64,000 nt of DNA, taken from assembly GCF_029888045.1 (NCBI RefSeq), contig NZ_JARXRN010000016.1:124001-188000 (forward strand), given 5' to 3'. Below are positions 34,376-46,361 of this stretch, in pieces. Position 1 is the stretch's first letter. Each line of letters starts with the position of its first letter. This DNA is from Luteimonas rhizosphaericola (GTDB lineage Bacteria; Pseudomonadota; Gammaproteobacteria; Xanthomonadales; Xanthomonadaceae). The translations under genes and the position numbers were made by a program. A model generated the notes under the pieces. The model was given only the letters and a program-made list of their open reading frames with translations. It was not told the DNA's origin and did not search any database.

Positions 34376-34948
34376 ATGGCCATCTTCAACAGCCCGCAGA
34401 ACAACGCCGCCGCCCGCAAGGACCAGCCCTCCTTCGCATCGGACACGCCTGCCGCGCCGCCGGCGCCGCCGCGCGAGTCCCCCGCCGTGGCCGACTTCAG
34501 CCCGAGCCAGGTCGCGCCGCCGCGCGCCGCAGCGCCCGCGCCGGCCCCCGAGCCGGTGGCCAAGGAATCGCTGATCGCCGCCGACCTGACCATCGAGGGC
34601 AAGATCGAAGGCAGCGGCCATGTCCGCATCGCCGGCAAGTTCAAGGGCGACGTGAATGTGCAGGGCAACCTGCGGATCGAGGACGGTGCCCGCCTCAACG
34701 GCGGCGTCAAGGCGCGCCAGGTGGTGGTGGCCGGCGAGCTCGACGGCAACATCCAGTCGGCCGAGAAGGTCGAGTTGCTGCCGTCCGCGGTGCTGACCGG
34801 CGACGTCAAGGCTGGATCGATGACGGTGGCGGCCGGGTCCAAGATCCGCGGCCACGTCGAGTGCGGCTGGGACGCCTCCGAGTCCGCCGCCCCGCGCCGC
34901 AACGGCAAGGCTGCCGAACCGGCCGAGGCCGCCGAACGCGCGTCCTGA
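34376..34948 (+). CDS. bactofilin (polymer-forming cytoskeletal protein)
   Basis: This 190-residue protein has a disordered Ala/Pro-rich N-terminus (residues 1-62), a bactofilin beta-helix core and a short polar tail. The core has repeating six-residue rungs: LIAADLTIEGKIEGSGHVRIAGKFKGDVNVQGNLRI, NGGVKARQVVVAGELDGNIQ, VELLPSAVLTGDVKAGSMTVAAGSKIRGHVEC. Bactofilins polymerise without nucleotides on the inner membrane and organise peptidoglycan synthesis or appendages. There is no transmembrane segment. The next gene, eight bases downstream, encodes a zinc-ribbon protein and is likely co-transcribed. Confidence 0.9.
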   Translation: MAIFNSPQNNAAARKDQPSFASDTPAAPPAPPRESPAVADFSPSQVAPPRAAAPAPAPEPVAKESLIAADLTIEGKIEGSGHVRIAGKFKGDVNVQGNLRIEDGARLNGGVKARQVVVAGELDGNIQSAEKVELLPSAVLTGDVKAGSMTVAAGSKIRGHVECGWDASESAAPRRNGKAAEPAEAAERAS

Positions 34949-34956
34949 GCCCCGGC

Positions 34957-35352
34957 GTGAGCACGCCGAAGCCCGGCATGGCGGGTGCCACGCGCACCTG
35001 CCCGCACTGCAAGACCACGATCCTCGAGAGTTCGAGCATCTGTCCTGCGTGCAAGCACTACCTGCGCTTCGACTCCCCGCGCGCGGCGCCCGGCGCCGCG
35101 CCCGCGGCCAGCACCACCGCGCTGCAGGTCGAGGGCATGATCCGCCATCCGTCCGAGGGCGGTGCCTGGGAATATTCGGTGCTGCTGACGGTGCGCGACG
35201 ACGAAGGCAAGGAGATCGCGCGCCACGTGGTCGGCGTGGGCGCGATGCTGGCCGGCGAGGAGCGCACCTTCAACCTCTCGGTCGAAGTCACCCCGACCAG
35301 CGACATGCGCCGTCCGGTGCGGTCCCCGAACAAGCGCGGCGTGCGGCACTGA
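34957..35352 (+). CDS. zinc-ribbon protein downstream of bactofilin
   Basis: The 131-residue protein has two CxxC knuckles (CPHCKTTIL and CPACKHYL), a classic zinc ribbon. A beta-rich domain follows (ALQVEGMIRHPSEGGAWEYSVLLTVRDDEGKEIARHVVGV and AGEERTFNLSVEV) that resembles an Ig- or FN3-like fold. The start may be the GTG at 34957 or the ATG at 34978; neither has a strong ribosome site, so coupling with the bactofilin gene is likely. I recall similar genes following bactofilin in related genomes, but no function is known to me. It probably works with bactofilin. Confidence 0.7.
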   Translation: MSTPKPGMAGATRTCPHCKTTILESSSICPACKHYLRFDSPRAAPGAAPAASTTALQVEGMIRHPSEGGAWEYSVLLTVRDDEGKEIARHVVGVGAMLAGEERTFNLSVEVTPTSDMRRPVRSPNKRGVRH

Positions 35353-35449
35353 GGCGACGCGCGGGGGCGCGGGGGTCGCTTGGTTGGATCCAAACGCGTG
35401 GTTCGATTGCGGCGTAGGCGTCCGCGAGTCGCCACCGCCCGCCCCGCGT

Positions 35450-35596
35450 CGCGGATGCGGCCTTCGGCCTTATCCGGGCTACGGGAGATGGACTCGACGA
35501 CAGGTCACGCTGGTCCCGTGCGGCATTCACGCGTGACTGGTGGCCTCCATGCGCGTGCCCGCGTAGCCCGGATCAGGCCAAAGGCCGCATCCGGGG
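35450..35596. repeat. two inverted family B palindromes
   Basis: Copies at 35450-35482 (...CCTTATCCGGGCTAC) and 35563-35596 (GTAGCCCGGATCAGGCCAAAGG...) face each other in the convergent gap between the zinc-ribbon gene and the feo operon. They could act as a bidirectional transcription barrier. Confidence 0.82.
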
Positions 35597-35651
35597 GGAA
35601 CGACCGAACCCGCGTGGATGACCGAATCTCGAGCGCAAACGCCGTACGCGC

Positions 35652-35885
35652 TCACCCGCAGCCATTGCAGCCGCCGCAGGCCTCGTCGCGATGCAGCGGA
35701 GCGGGCGCCACGCGCTGGCCCAGCGCGCGCATCCACCTCGGCCGGCCGTCGCGCACCAGCGGCATGGCGAGCGCGATCCGCATCCGGCGCACGCCCGCGG
35801 GGAACTGGCGCCGCGCCACGAACCATGCGCTGTACGCGGCCACGGCGGCGATGATGGCGTACTGCAGCAGCAGGCCGGTGTCCAT
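35652..35885 (-). CDS. FeoB-associated small Cys-rich membrane protein
   Basis: The 77-residue protein has one N-terminal transmembrane helix (LLQYAIIAAVAAYSAWFVA), a basic middle and a Cys-rich C-terminus (CGGCNGCG). This matches the FeoB-associated Cys-rich/DUF6587-like proteins that follow feoB. It lies three bases after the feoB stop, so it is the third gene of a feoA-feoB operon and takes the place of FeoC. The cysteines could hold an iron-sulfur cluster or bind Fe(II); that is inferred. Confidence 0.8.
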   Translation of the reverse strand: MDTGLLLQYAIIAAVAAYSAWFVARRQFPAGVRRMRIALAMPLVRDGRPRWMRALGQRVAPAPLHRDEACGGCNGCG

Positions 35886-35888
35886 CGA

Positions 35889-37769
35889 TCAGCCCGCGCC
35901 CAGCGCGCGCGCGACCTGGTAGGTCAGCAGCGACGCGAGATAGGCCAGCGCGAACAGGCCGACCGCGTTTGCGGCCATGATCCGCCAGGAGTTGGTCTCG
36001 CGCTTGATCGTCGCCCAGGTCGAGATGCACTGCGGCGCATAGATGAACCACACCAGCAGCGACAGGCCGGTGGCGAGCGACCAGCCGTCGGTGATGATCG
36101 GGGTGAGCGCCTGCGCCGCGGCCGCGTCGTCGGCGGCCGAGAGCGCGTAGACCGTCGCCAGCGACGACACCGCCACTTCGCGCGCGGCCAGCCCTGGGAT
36201 CAGCGCGATGCAGATCTGCCAGTTGAAGCCGAGCGGCGCGAACACCACCGCCAGCGCGTGGCCGATGCGGCCGGCGAGGCTGTAGTCGATCGCCGGCAGG
36301 GTCGCGTCCGGCGGCGGCGCGGGAACGTTGAGCAGCACCCACAGCAGCACGGTCAGCGCGAAGATGATCCCGCCCACGCGCTTGAGGAAGATCATGCCGC
36401 GCTCGTACAGGCCGATCGCGAGGTCGCGCGGATGCGGCACCCGGTACGAGGGAAGCTCGAGCAGCAGCGCGTGTTCGGAGGTGTCGCGCCGCCAGCGCTT
36501 CATCACGAACGACACCACCAGCGCGCTGGCGATGCCCGCGACGTACAGGCCGAACAGCACCAGCCCCTGCAGCCCGATCGGCCCCCACACCGTGCGCGCG
36601 GGAATGAAGGCGCCGATCAGCAGCGCGTACACCGGCAGGCGCGCCGAACAGGTCATCAGCGGCGCGACCATGATCGTCGCCAGCCGGTCGCGCGGGTCCT
36701 GGATCGAGCGCGTGGCCATGATCCCGGGGATCGCGCAGGCGAAGCTCGACAGCAGCGGGATGAACGACCGCCCCGACAGGCCCGCGCCCTTCATCAGCCG
36801 GTCGAGCAGGAACGCCGCGCGCGGCAGGTAGCCGCTCTCCTCCAGCGCCAGGATGAAGGCGAACAGCACCAGGATCTGCGGCAGGAAGATGACCACCCCG
36901 CCCAGGCCGGCGATCACGCCGTCCACCAGCAGGCTGTTGAGCGGCCCCTCGGGCAGCGCGCCGCCCACCGCCTCGCCGAGCCAGCCGGTGCCGGCGTCGA
37001 TCAGGTCCATCACCGGCGTCGCCCAGGCGTACACCGCCTGGAAGATCAGGAACATCACCAGCGCCAGCGCCAGCAGGCCGAACACCGGGTGCAGCAGCCA
37101 GCGGTCGAGCGCGTCGTCGATGCGCGCGGTGCGTCGCGGCATGCGCACGGCGACGTCGAGCAGGCGCCGGGTTTCGGCGTGCAGGTCGGGCGCGGCTCCG
37201 CCGGACGATTCGCGCGCCACCAGCGGCACCGGCATGCGGTCGAGGCGGTCGAGGCGGTCGAGCAGCGCCTGCGCGCCGTGGTGGCGCACCGCGACGGTTT
37301 CGACCACCGGGATCGCGAGTTCGCGCTCCAGCGCCTCCAGGTCGACCGTGATCCCGCGGCGGCGGGCGACGTCGATCATGTTCACCGCCAGCACCATCGG
37401 CCGGCCCAGCGAGCGCAGTTCGAGCGCGAAGCGCAGGTGCAGCCGCAGGTTGGTGGCGTCGACCACGCACACCACCAGGTCCGGCGCCGGTTCGCCGGGA
37501 TAGAAGCCGCGGCAGACGTCGCGCGTGATCGCCTCGTCCAGGCTGGCGGGCTGCAGGCTGTAGGTCCCCGGCAGGTCGAGCACCACGTACTGGCGTCCCC
37601 CCGCGCCGTGGAACCGGCCCTCCTTGCGCTCGACCGTGACTCCGGCGTAGTTCGCGACCTTCTGCCGGCTGCCGGTGAGCAGGTTGAACAGCGCCGTCTT
37701 GCCGCAGTTCGGATTGCCGACCAGCGCCAGGCGCCAGGGCCGGGTGTCGGCCGGGGCCGCCGCGGTCAC
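35889..37769 (-). CDS. feoB: ferrous iron transporter FeoB
   Basis: The 626-residue protein has the N-terminal G domain: GNPNCGKT at 18-25, the switch GVTVE, DLPGTYSL as G3 and NMID as G4. A helical insertion follows and then a membrane domain. There the two Gate motifs, with LPELPSYR-like LELPSYRVP and the conserved Cys in SSFACAIPGIMATR, line the Fe(II) path. It is short at the C-terminus, as in many gammaproteobacterial forms. Start is GTG at 37769, which overlaps the feoA stop (GTGA). GTP hydrolysis gates Fe(II) import across the inner membrane. The coupling with feoA is direct. Confidence 0.95.
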   Translation of the reverse strand: MTAAAPADTRPWRLALVGNPNCGKTALFNLLTGSRQKVANYAGVTVERKEGRFHGAGGRQYVVLDLPGTYSLQPASLDEAITRDVCRGFYPGEPAPDLVVCVVDATNLRLHLRFALELRSLGRPMVLAVNMIDVARRRGITVDLEALERELAIPVVETVAVRHHGAQALLDRLDRLDRMPVPLVARESSGGAAPDLHAETRRLLDVAVRMPRRTARIDDALDRWLLHPVFGLLALALVMFLIFQAVYAWATPVMDLIDAGTGWLGEAVGGALPEGPLNSLLVDGVIAGLGGVVIFLPQILVLFAFILALEESGYLPRAAFLLDRLMKGAGLSGRSFIPLLSSFACAIPGIMATRSIQDPRDRLATIMVAPLMTCSARLPVYALLIGAFIPARTVWGPIGLQGLVLFGLYVAGIASALVVSFVMKRWRRDTSEHALLLELPSYRVPHPRDLAIGLYERGMIFLKRVGGIIFALTVLLWVLLNVPAPPPDATLPAIDYSLAGRIGHALAVVFAPLGFNWQICIALIPGLAAREVAVSSLATVYALSAADDAAAAQALTPIITDGWSLATGLSLLVWFIYAPQCISTWATIKRETNSWRIMAANAVGLFALAYLASLLTYQVARALGAG

Positions 37770-38032
37770 TGCGTCACCACGCGCACGCGCGCCGCTTCGA
37801 TCCGTCGCAGCGCGAAGCGCGTGTAGCCCACCTGCACCAGGATCGGGTCGCCGCCGAACGGCGCCTGCGCCATCACCTCCACCGCCTCGCCGGCCACGAA
37901 GCCGAGCTCGCGCAGGCGACGGGCGATCACGTCGTTCTCGCCCCGGGCTTCGACGGACTCGACGGTGGACGGGGTGCGGCGCGGCAGGTCGGCAAGCGTC
38001 ACGGGACAGCCTTGAATACGAATAGTTCTCAT
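37766..38032 (-). CDS. feoA: ferrous iron transport protein FeoA
   Basis: This 88-residue protein has an SH3-like FeoA fold: VTLADLPRRTPSTVESVEA, VIARRLRELGFVAGEAVEVMAQAPFGGDPILVQVGYTRFALRRIEAARVRV. FeoA proteins help FeoB function, possibly by binding its G domain. The ATG at 38032 starts MRTIRIQGC; a longer upstream frame lacks a ribosome site. It heads a three-gene operon and its promoter shares the 120-base gap with the divergent liuC gene. A weak Fur-box-like sequence overlaps the start codon (38014-38033). Confidence 0.92.
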   Translation of the reverse strand: MRTIRIQGCPVTLADLPRRTPSTVESVEARGENDVIARRLRELGFVAGEAVEVMAQAPFGGDPILVQVGYTRFALRRIEAARVRVVTQ

Positions 38033-38151
38033 CTTACCAGCGCCGGCCCCCGACCGGCAGGGGCCGCGAGGACCGCCCGCGCCGCTCCGCGTCCCGGCGC
38101 ATCCATGCGCGCGGGCTATCATCGAGCGCCACGCCCATCGCCGGGAACACC

Positions 38152-38936
38152 ATGCCGGAACCGCTGTCGATCCACCGCTCCGACGCCGTGCTGCGCCTGC
38201 GCCTGGAGCGCCCCGCGCTGCACAACGCCTTCGACGCCGCCCTGATCGCGCAGCTGACCGAGGCGCTGGCCAATGCGGCCGGTGATCCCGAGGTGCGGGT
38301 GGTCGTGATCGAAGGCGCGGGCAAGTCCTTCTCCGCCGGCGCCGACCTGAACTGGATGCGCGGCATGGCGGCGGCCAGCGAGGCCGACAACCGCGAGGAC
38401 GCGATCGCCCTCGCCCGCCTCATGCGCACCCTGGACGAGCTGCCCAGGCCGACCATCGCCCGCGTGCACGGCGCGGCGTTTGGCGGCGGCGTGGGCCTGG
38501 TCGCGTGCTGCGATATCGCCATCGGCGTGCCGGAGGCCAGCTTCGGCCTGACCGAGAGCCGGCTCGGGCTGCTGCCGGCGGTGATCTCGCCGTACGTGGT
38601 GGCCGCGATCGGGCCGCGCCAGGCGCGGCGCTGGTTCGCGACCGGCGAAGTGTTCGATGCCGCGCAGGCGCTGCGCATCGGGCTGCTGCACGAGGTGGTG
38701 GAGCCCGGCGCGCTGGACGCGGCGGTCGAGCGCCAGGTGGCGCTGCTGCGCAAGGCCGGGCCGCTCGCTTCGGCCACGGCCAAGCAGCTGGTGCGCGAGG
38801 TCGCGCTGCAGCCCGACCGCGACCTGCTGGACCATTCCAACGCGCGCCTGATCGCCGCGCTGCGCGTCTCGCCCGAAGGCCAGGAAGGCCTGTCGGCGTT
38901 TCTCGACAAGCGCACGCCGGCCTGGAGTGCGGACGC

Positions 38937-38940
<4 letters not shown>
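38152..38940 (+). CDS. liuC: methylglutaconyl-CoA hydratase (enoyl-CoA hydratase family)
   Basis: The 262-residue crotonase has the oxyanion-hole segments SFSAGADLNWMRGM and GAAFGGGVGLVACCDI, with ASFGLTESRLGLLPAVISPYVV. The last block is typical of 3-methylglutaconyl-CoA hydratases of the leucine route (LiuC). It adds water to give HMG-CoA. It overlaps the next gene by four bases (ATGA), so translation of liuC and liuD is coupled. Confidence 0.9.
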
Positions 38941-40964
<2,024 letters not shown>

Positions 40965-40965
40965 C

Positions 40966-41868
40966 GTGCCGTTGCCGCAGCGCGTGCGCATCGTCGAGGT
41001 CGGGCCCCGCGACGGGCTGCAGAACGAGCCCACGCAGGTGCCGACCGCGGCCAAGATCGAACTGATCGACCGGCTCTCGGCGACCGGGCTGCAGACCATC
41101 GAGGCCACCAGCTTCGTGAGCCCGAAGTGGGTCCCGCAGCTGGCCGATGCGGCCGAGGTGTACGCCGGCATCGACCGCCGGCCCGGGGTGGCCTACCCCG
41201 TGCTGGTGCCCAACCTGCAGGGCTACGAACGCGCCCGCGCGGTCGGCGCGACCGAGGTGGCGGTGTTCACCGCCGCGTCGGAGGCGTTCAACCGCCGCAA
41301 CACGAATGCGGGCATCGACGAGTCGCTCGAGCGCTTCGCCCCGGTGCTCGAACGCGCGCGCGCGGACGGCGTGCAGGTGCGCGGCTACGTGTCCACCGTG
41401 CTGGGCTGCCCCTACCAGGGCGAGGTGCCGCTGGCCGACGTGGTGCGGGTGGCGCGTGCGCTGCACGCGATGGGCTGCTACGAGGTCTCGCTCGGCGACA
41501 CGATCGGCGTCGGCACGCCCGGCAAGGCGCGCGCGATGCTGCGCGCGGTCGCCGCCGAAGTGCCGATGCCGGCGCTGGCGGTGCATTTCCACGACACCTG
41601 GGGCCAGGCGCTGGCCAACGTGCTGGCGTGCCTGGAGGAAGGCGTGGCGGTGGTCGACAGCGCGGTCGCCGGCGCCGGCGGCTGTCCCTATGCCAAGGGC
41701 GCATCGGGCAACGTCGCCAGCGAGGACGTGGTGTACATGCTGCACGGGCTTGGGATCGAGACCGGCGTCGACCTGGAGCGGCTCGCCGTCACCGGACGCT
41801 GGCTGGCCGGACTGCTCGGCCGGGAGACCGGAAGCAAGGCCGGCAAGGCCCTGGCGGCCGCCGGATGA
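40966..41868 (+). CDS. liuE: hydroxymethylglutaryl-CoA lyase
   Basis: The 300-residue TIM-barrel enzyme has the metal-binding start [37 protein letters not shown] and [15 protein letters not shown]. It also has the HMG-CoA lyase signature [18 protein letters not shown], which bears the catalytic Cys. It cleaves HMG-CoA to acetoacetate and acetyl-CoA, the last step of the leucine branch. It starts with GTG one base after liuD and overlaps the next gene by four bases. Confidence 0.94.
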   Translation: MPLPQRVRIVEVGPRDGLQNEPTQVPTAAKIELIDRLSATGLQTIEATSFVSPKWVPQLADAAEVYAGIDRRPGVAYPVLVPNLQGYERARAVGATEVAVFTAASEAFNRRNTNAGIDESLERFAPVLERARADGVQVRGYVSTVLGCPYQGEVPLADVVRVARALHAMGCYEVSLGDTIGVGTPGKARAMLRAVAAEVPMPALAVHFHDTWGQALANVLACLEEGVAVVDSAVAGAGGCPYAKGASGNVASEDVVYMLHGLGIETGVDLERLAVTGRWLAGLLGRETGSKAGKALAAAG

Positions 41869-44426
41869 GCCCGCGGCGGCTGCCGGACGAAGCGGCGATG
41901 CCGCCGGCCAACGACGGCACGGCGCAGATCGTCGCCTCGCTCGAGGCCGCCTGCCGCGACCTGAGCCTGCCCGCGGACGCGCGCGACCTGTTCGCCCGCG
42001 CCCGCGACGCGCTGCGCGCCGCCAGCAGCGAAGCCGAAGCCGCACGCCTGCGCTACCACGCGCTGTTCGACGCGGTGCCCGACCCGGTCAGCATCCTCGA
42101 CGAGCGCGGCATCGTGCTCGACCTCAACAGGGCCGGGCTGGCCGCCTACCGCCGCCCGCGCGAGGAGATCGTCGGCCGCCCGATCGAGGTGCTCAACCCG
42201 GACCTGCCCAAAGACCACATGCAGCCGGTGCTGGAGACGCTCAACCGCGGCGAGACCTACGTGATCGAGGTCGCCAACATGCGCGGCGACGGTACCCGGT
42301 TCCCGGTCGAAGTGCATTCGGCCGGCTTCATGCACGACGGCCGCCGCTGCGTGGTGGCGGTGGCGCGCGACCTGTCCGCCCGGCGCGTAGCCGAGCTGCG
42401 CTACGGCCAGCTGCTGGAGGTGATGGACAAGGGCGTGCTGGTGCTCGACGACCACGGCCGCCTGGTGCAGGCCAACGCCGCGGCGATGCGCATCCTCGGC
42501 GCCGACGGTCACGCCGATTTCCAGGCCTACCTGCGCGCGGCGGACTGGGCGATGGTGGACGAGGGCGGCCGCCCGATCACGGTCGAGGATCTGCCGCCGT
42601 CGCACACGCTTCGCACCGGGCGCGCCACCGAAAGCCGGGTGCTCGGCCTGTACCACCGGCCCGAACGCCGGCTGCGCTGGCTGTCGGTCAGCAGCGTGCC
42701 GCTGTTCGCGCCCGGCGGACGCAAGCCGGTGCAGGTGCTGTCGTTCTTCAGCGACGTCACCCAGCTCAAGCGCGACAGTGCGCTGTTCGACCGCGCCCAG
42801 TCGCTGGCCCACATCGGCGGCTGGGAATGGGAGGTCGACCGCGACGCGCTGTACATGACCGACGAGGCGCTGCGCATCCTCGGAGGACGGCCGCTGCGCC
42901 GGATCGGCGACCTGCTGTCCGCCCTCACCCGCGACGACCGGGCGCGGCTGCGCGACGCGCTGGACGCGGCGGTCTCGGGCAACCGCCCGATCGACCTCGA
43001 GGTCCAGGGCACGCACGCCGACGGCACCCCGCTGTGGGTCCGCATCATCGGCGAGGCCGACAGCAACCGCAGCGAAGGCACCAGCATCACCGGCACCCTG
43101 CAGGACATCACCGAGCGCAAGCAGGAGCAGGAAACGCTGCGCGTGCGTGCGCGCACCGATCCGCTCACCGGCCTGCTCAACCGCGACGCGATGCTGTACG
43201 AGCTCGACACCCGCATGCGCGACCCGCTGCGCGGCGGGATTGCGGTGCTGTACATCGACCTGGACCGCTTCAAGATGGTCAACGACGTGCTCGGGCACGC
43301 CGCCGGGGACGACCTGCTCAGCACGGCCGCGCGACGCATCGCACGCGCCGCCGGCACCGAGGGGCTGGTGGCGCGCTTCGGCGGCGACGAGTTCCTGGTG
43401 GCCTGCAATACCCGCGACGACGAATCGCGCCCGGACCGCATCGCCGATGCGATCCTGGAGGCGTTCTCCGAGAGCTTCCGCTTCGAGAAGGAGGAGTTCG
43501 CGATCACCGCCAGCATCGGCATCGCCCGCGCGCCGCGCGACGGCGACCGCCCGCAGCTGCTGATCCAGAACGCCGACGCGGCGATGTACGACAGCAAGCG
43601 CCGGATCCGCAACGGCCGCCAGGACTTCACGCCCGAGCTGGCGCAGTCGCAGGAAAACCGGCTGCGCATGGAGACCCAGCTGCGCCGCGCCGCCGACAAC
43701 GACGAGTTCCGGCTGGTCTACCAGCCGCAGGTCGACCTGCGCAACGGCGCCACCGTCGCGGCCGAGGCGCTGATCCGCTGGCAGAACCACCAGCTGGGCG
43801 AGATGCGGCCGGACCACTTCATCGGCCACGCCGAAACCACCGGCGACATCGTGCGCATCGGCGGCTGGGTGCTGCGCCAGGCCTGCCGCCAGGCGGCCGA
43901 GTGGCGGGATGCGGGGCTCGGGATCGTGCGCGTGGCGGTGAACGTGTCGTACCGCCAGTTCCTGGTCGAGGACCTGGCGCGCGCGATCCGCGAGGCGCTC
44001 GACGAGCACGGCCTGCCGGGATCGGCGCTGGAGCTGGAATTCACCGAGCGCGTGCTGATCGAGGACGCCCCGGACACCCTGCGCACCTTCGCCGCGCTGC
44101 GCGAGATGGGCGTGATCCTGACCATCGACGATTTCGGCGAAGGCTACAGCGCGCTCAACTACCTGCGCCGGCTGCCGATCCACGGGCTGAAGCTGAGCCA
44201 GCTGTTCGTCGAGGGCGTGCCGGGCAACGCGTCGGATGTCGCCGTGTGCCAGGCGGTGGCGGGCATCGCCCGCAGCCTCGGGCTGGGGCTGGTGGCCGAG
44301 GGCATCGAATCGGAAGCGCAGCGGCGATTCATGCTCGAACTCGGCGTGCCGGTGGGCCAGGGCTTCCTGTTCGCGCCGGGCCTCACCGCCGACGAGTTCG
44401 CACGCAGGATCGCGGCCCCGCCCTGA
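41865..44426 (+). CDS. PAS-GGDEF-EAL cyclic-di-GMP signalling protein
   Basis: The 853-residue protein has PAS domains at about residues 65-175 ([25 protein letters not shown]), 185-300 and 308-425. A GGDEF domain follows (GGDEF intact at 506-510, preceded by [12 protein letters not shown]) and then an EAL domain (EAL intact at 634-636, with [17 protein letters not shown] and EGIESEAQ). It could make and break c-di-GMP in response to a PAS signal. There is no transmembrane segment, so it is cytoplasmic. Its ATG overlaps the liuE stop (ATGA), so it is translationally coupled to the leucine genes, an unusual partner. Confidence 0.92.
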   Translation: MSPRRLPDEAAMPPANDGTAQIVASLEAACRDLSLPADARDLFARARDALRAASSEAEAARLRYHALFDAVPDPVSILDERGIVLDLNRAGLAAYRRPREEIVGRPIEVLNPDLPKDHMQPVLETLNRGETYVIEVANMRGDGTRFPVEVHSAGFMHDGRRCVVAVARDLSARRVAELRYGQLLEVMDKGVLVLDDHGRLVQANAAAMRILGADGHADFQAYLRAADWAMVDEGGRPITVEDLPPSHTLRTGRATESRVLGLYHRPERRLRWLSVSSVPLFAPGGRKPVQVLSFFSDVTQLKRDSALFDRAQSLAHIGGWEWEVDRDALYMTDEALRILGGRPLRRIGDLLSALTRDDRARLRDALDAAVSGNRPIDLEVQGTHADGTPLWVRIIGEADSNRSEGTSITGTLQDITERKQEQETLRVRARTDPLTGLLNRDAMLYELDTRMRDPLRGGIAVLYIDLDRFKMVNDVLGHAAGDDLLSTAARRIARAAGTEGLVARFGGDEFLVACNTRDDESRPDRIADAILEAFSESFRFEKEEFAITASIGIARAPRDGDRPQLLIQNADAAMYDSKRRIRNGRQDFTPELAQSQENRLRMETQLRRAADNDEFRLVYQPQVDLRNGATVAAEALIRWQNHQLGEMRPDHFIGHAETTGDIVRIGGWVLRQACRQAAEWRDAGLGIVRVAVNVSYRQFLVEDLARAIREALDEHGLPGSALELEFTERVLIEDAPDTLRTFAALREMGVILTIDDFGEGYSALNYLRRLPIHGLKLSQLFVEGVPGNASDVAVCQAVAGIARSLGLGLVAEGIESEAQRRFMLELGVPVGQGFLFAPGLTADEFARRIAAPP

Positions 44427-44703
44427 TCGCCCGCCTCGGGGCCGGTGGCGTGGGGACTTGCACGAGGTCTGCAATCGCGAACGCCAGCGGCGTCGCCGCG
44501 TTTCCCGCCATGGCCTGCCGCGTCCAGCACGGAACGCCCGTGGCCGTTCGATCCGAGCGCCCGCCCCACCCCGGATCGCCCGGCGCGCGACGCCGACGTC
44601 TGCCCGCCGCGTCGTTGCGTGCGTGTGCGCCGCATCGACGCCGGCGGGCGCGACCGCCGGCCTGGGCGGGTAAACTGCCGCCCTTTCCGCAGCAGGACCC
44701 GCC

Positions 44704-45474
44704 ATGCATTCCGATTCCGTCCGCGCCATCGTCACCGGTGGCGTCTCCGGCCTGGGCCTGGCCGTGGCGCAGCGCGTGGTCGCCGACGGCGGCCGGGTGG
44801 CGCTGTTCGATGTCAACGACGACAAGGGCGCCGCCGCGGTGGCCGCGCTCGGCGAAGCCAACGCGCGCTACTTCCACACCGACGTCACCAGCGAGGACGG
44901 CGTGGCCGCCAACGTCACGGCCGCAGAGGAATTCCTCGGCGGGCTGAACGTCGCCGTGAACTGCGCCGGCATCCTCGGCGCCGGCCGCGTGCTCGGGCGC
45001 GAGGCACCGATGCCGCTGGCGAACTTCAGCACCACGGTCCTGGTGAACCTGGTCGGCAGCTTCAACCTCGCCAAGGCCGCCGCCGCGCGCATGCAGCACA
45101 ACGCTCCCGGCGACGACGGCGAGCGCGGGGTGATCGTGAACACTGCTTCGGTGGCGGCCTACGAGGGCCAGATCGGCCAGGCCGCGTATTCGGCGTCCAA
45201 GGGCGGCGTGGTCGGCATGACGCTGCCGATGGCGCGCGAGCTGGCGCGCTTCGGCATTCGCGTGAACACCATCGCCCCGGGCATCTTCTGGACCCCGATG
45301 GTCGACGGCATGCCGGACGAGGTGCAGGCCTCGCTCTCGGCCTCGATCCCGTTCCCGTCGCGCCTGGGCCGGCCGGAGGAATTCGCCGACCTGGTCGCGT
45401 ACATCGTCGGCCATCGCTACCTCAACGGCGAGACCATCCGCCTCGACGGCGCGGTGCGGCTGGCGCCGAAGTAG
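44704..45474 (+). CDS. short-chain dehydrogenase, HSD17B10-like
   Basis: The 256-residue SDR has TGGVSGLG (11-18) for NAD binding, NCAGI, the catalytic S149, Y162 and K166 ([19 protein letters not shown]), and [13 protein letters not shown]. The [26 protein letters not shown] pattern is that of 3-hydroxy-2-methylbutyryl/3-hydroxyacyl-CoA dehydrogenases of the human HSD10 type, which act in isoleucine degradation. That would fit with the branched-chain amino-acid genes around it. Substrate is inferred. It has its own promoter region of about 275 bases after the GGDEF-EAL gene. Confidence 0.85.
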   Translation: MHSDSVRAIVTGGVSGLGLAVAQRVVADGGRVALFDVNDDKGAAAVAALGEANARYFHTDVTSEDGVAANVTAAEEFLGGLNVAVNCAGILGAGRVLGREAPMPLANFSTTVLVNLVGSFNLAKAAAARMQHNAPGDDGERGVIVNTASVAAYEGQIGQAAYSASKGGVVGMTLPMARELARFGIRVNTIAPGIFWTPMVDGMPDEVQASLSASIPFPSRLGRPEEFADLVAYIVGHRYLNGETIRLDGAVRLAPK

Positions 45475-45571
45475 GCCTGCAAGCCGTCGACCGGAGCGCC
45501 GGGACGGCCCGGCTCCGGCCGCCCACGGCCCCTCGTCTTTCCCTCTTCCCACTTCCGGATCCCGCTCGCGA

Positions 45572-46138
45572 ATGAAAGCCTACGACGTCAAGAAAGGAAA
45601 CGTGGTCGAACACAACGGCACCGTCTACCAGGTGCGCGACATCGAACGCAGCTCGCCCCAGGGGCGCGGCGGCAACGTGCGCTTCCGCTTCATCATGTAC
45701 AGCGTGCCCGGCGGCAACAAGCTCGACGCCAGCTTCGACGGCGACGACAGCCTGAGCGAGGTCGAACTGCTGCGCCGCCAGGCCACGTTCTCGTACAAGG
45801 ACGGCGAGGCCTTCGTGTTCCTCGATGACGAGGACTACACGCCCTACACGCTCGACGCGGACCTGGTGGGCGACGCCGCCGGGTACATCACTGACGGCCT
45901 CACCGGCACCTACGTGCAGATCATCGACGAGCAGCCGGTGGCGCTGCAGCTGCCGCAGCACGTGACGCTGGAGGTGGTGGAAACGCCGCCCGAACTCAAG
46001 GGCGGCACCGCGACCAAGCGCCCGAAGCCGGCCCGGCTCAGCACCGGCATCGAGATCATGGTGCCCGAGTACATCGTCAACGGGGAACGCGTGCTGGTGA
46101 ACACCACCACCGGCGAATTCGGCGGCCGCGCGGACTGA
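45572..46138 (+). CDS. efpL: elongation factor P-like protein EfpL (YeiP)
   Basis: The 188-residue protein has three EF-P domains: an N-terminal KOW-like domain ([36 protein letters not shown]), a middle OB domain and a C-terminal OB domain ending in [24 protein letters not shown]. The loop that in EF-P carries the modified Lys or Arg reads SSPQGRGG here, with R32 at the tip, typical of the YeiP/EfpL paralogue. EfpL assists ribosomes stalled at proline and some other motifs. The canonical EF-P would be encoded elsewhere. The leader has no obvious hairpin. Confidence 0.9.
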   Translation: MKAYDVKKGNVVEHNGTVYQVRDIERSSPQGRGGNVRFRFIMYSVPGGNKLDASFDGDDSLSEVELLRRQATFSYKDGEAFVFLDDEDYTPYTLDADLVGDAAGYITDGLTGTYVQIIDEQPVALQLPQHVTLEVVETPPELKGGTATKRPKPARLSTGIEIMVPEYIVNGERVLVNTTTGEFGGRAD

Positions 46139-46159
46139 CCGGTCCGCGATACCCGCGCC

Positions 46160-46361
46160 GTAGCCCGTAGCCCGTAGCCCGTAGCCCGGATAAGCGCAGC
46201 GCATCGGGGGCCGCACGGATGCCGTGCAAACGCAGCGCAGCCGGGTTGCGTGATGTTGCCCCGCCCGGGCCTGACGCCCTCCACCACGGTCGTACTGCTC
46301 GGAACCTGGGACTACGGCCTAGCCGATGTCCTCCCGGATGCGCTTCGCTTATCCGGGCTAC
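46160..46361. repeat. family B palindromes with a 7-bp tandem expansion
   Basis: GTAGCCC is repeated four times in tandem (starts at 46160, 46167, 46174 and 46181), followed by GGATAAGCGCAGCGCATC, so the left end of a family B unit has expanded. A second unit in the other orientation ends at 46361, and its GTAGCCC end supplies the TAG stop of the DUF4105 gene (46358-46360). Confidence 0.85.
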
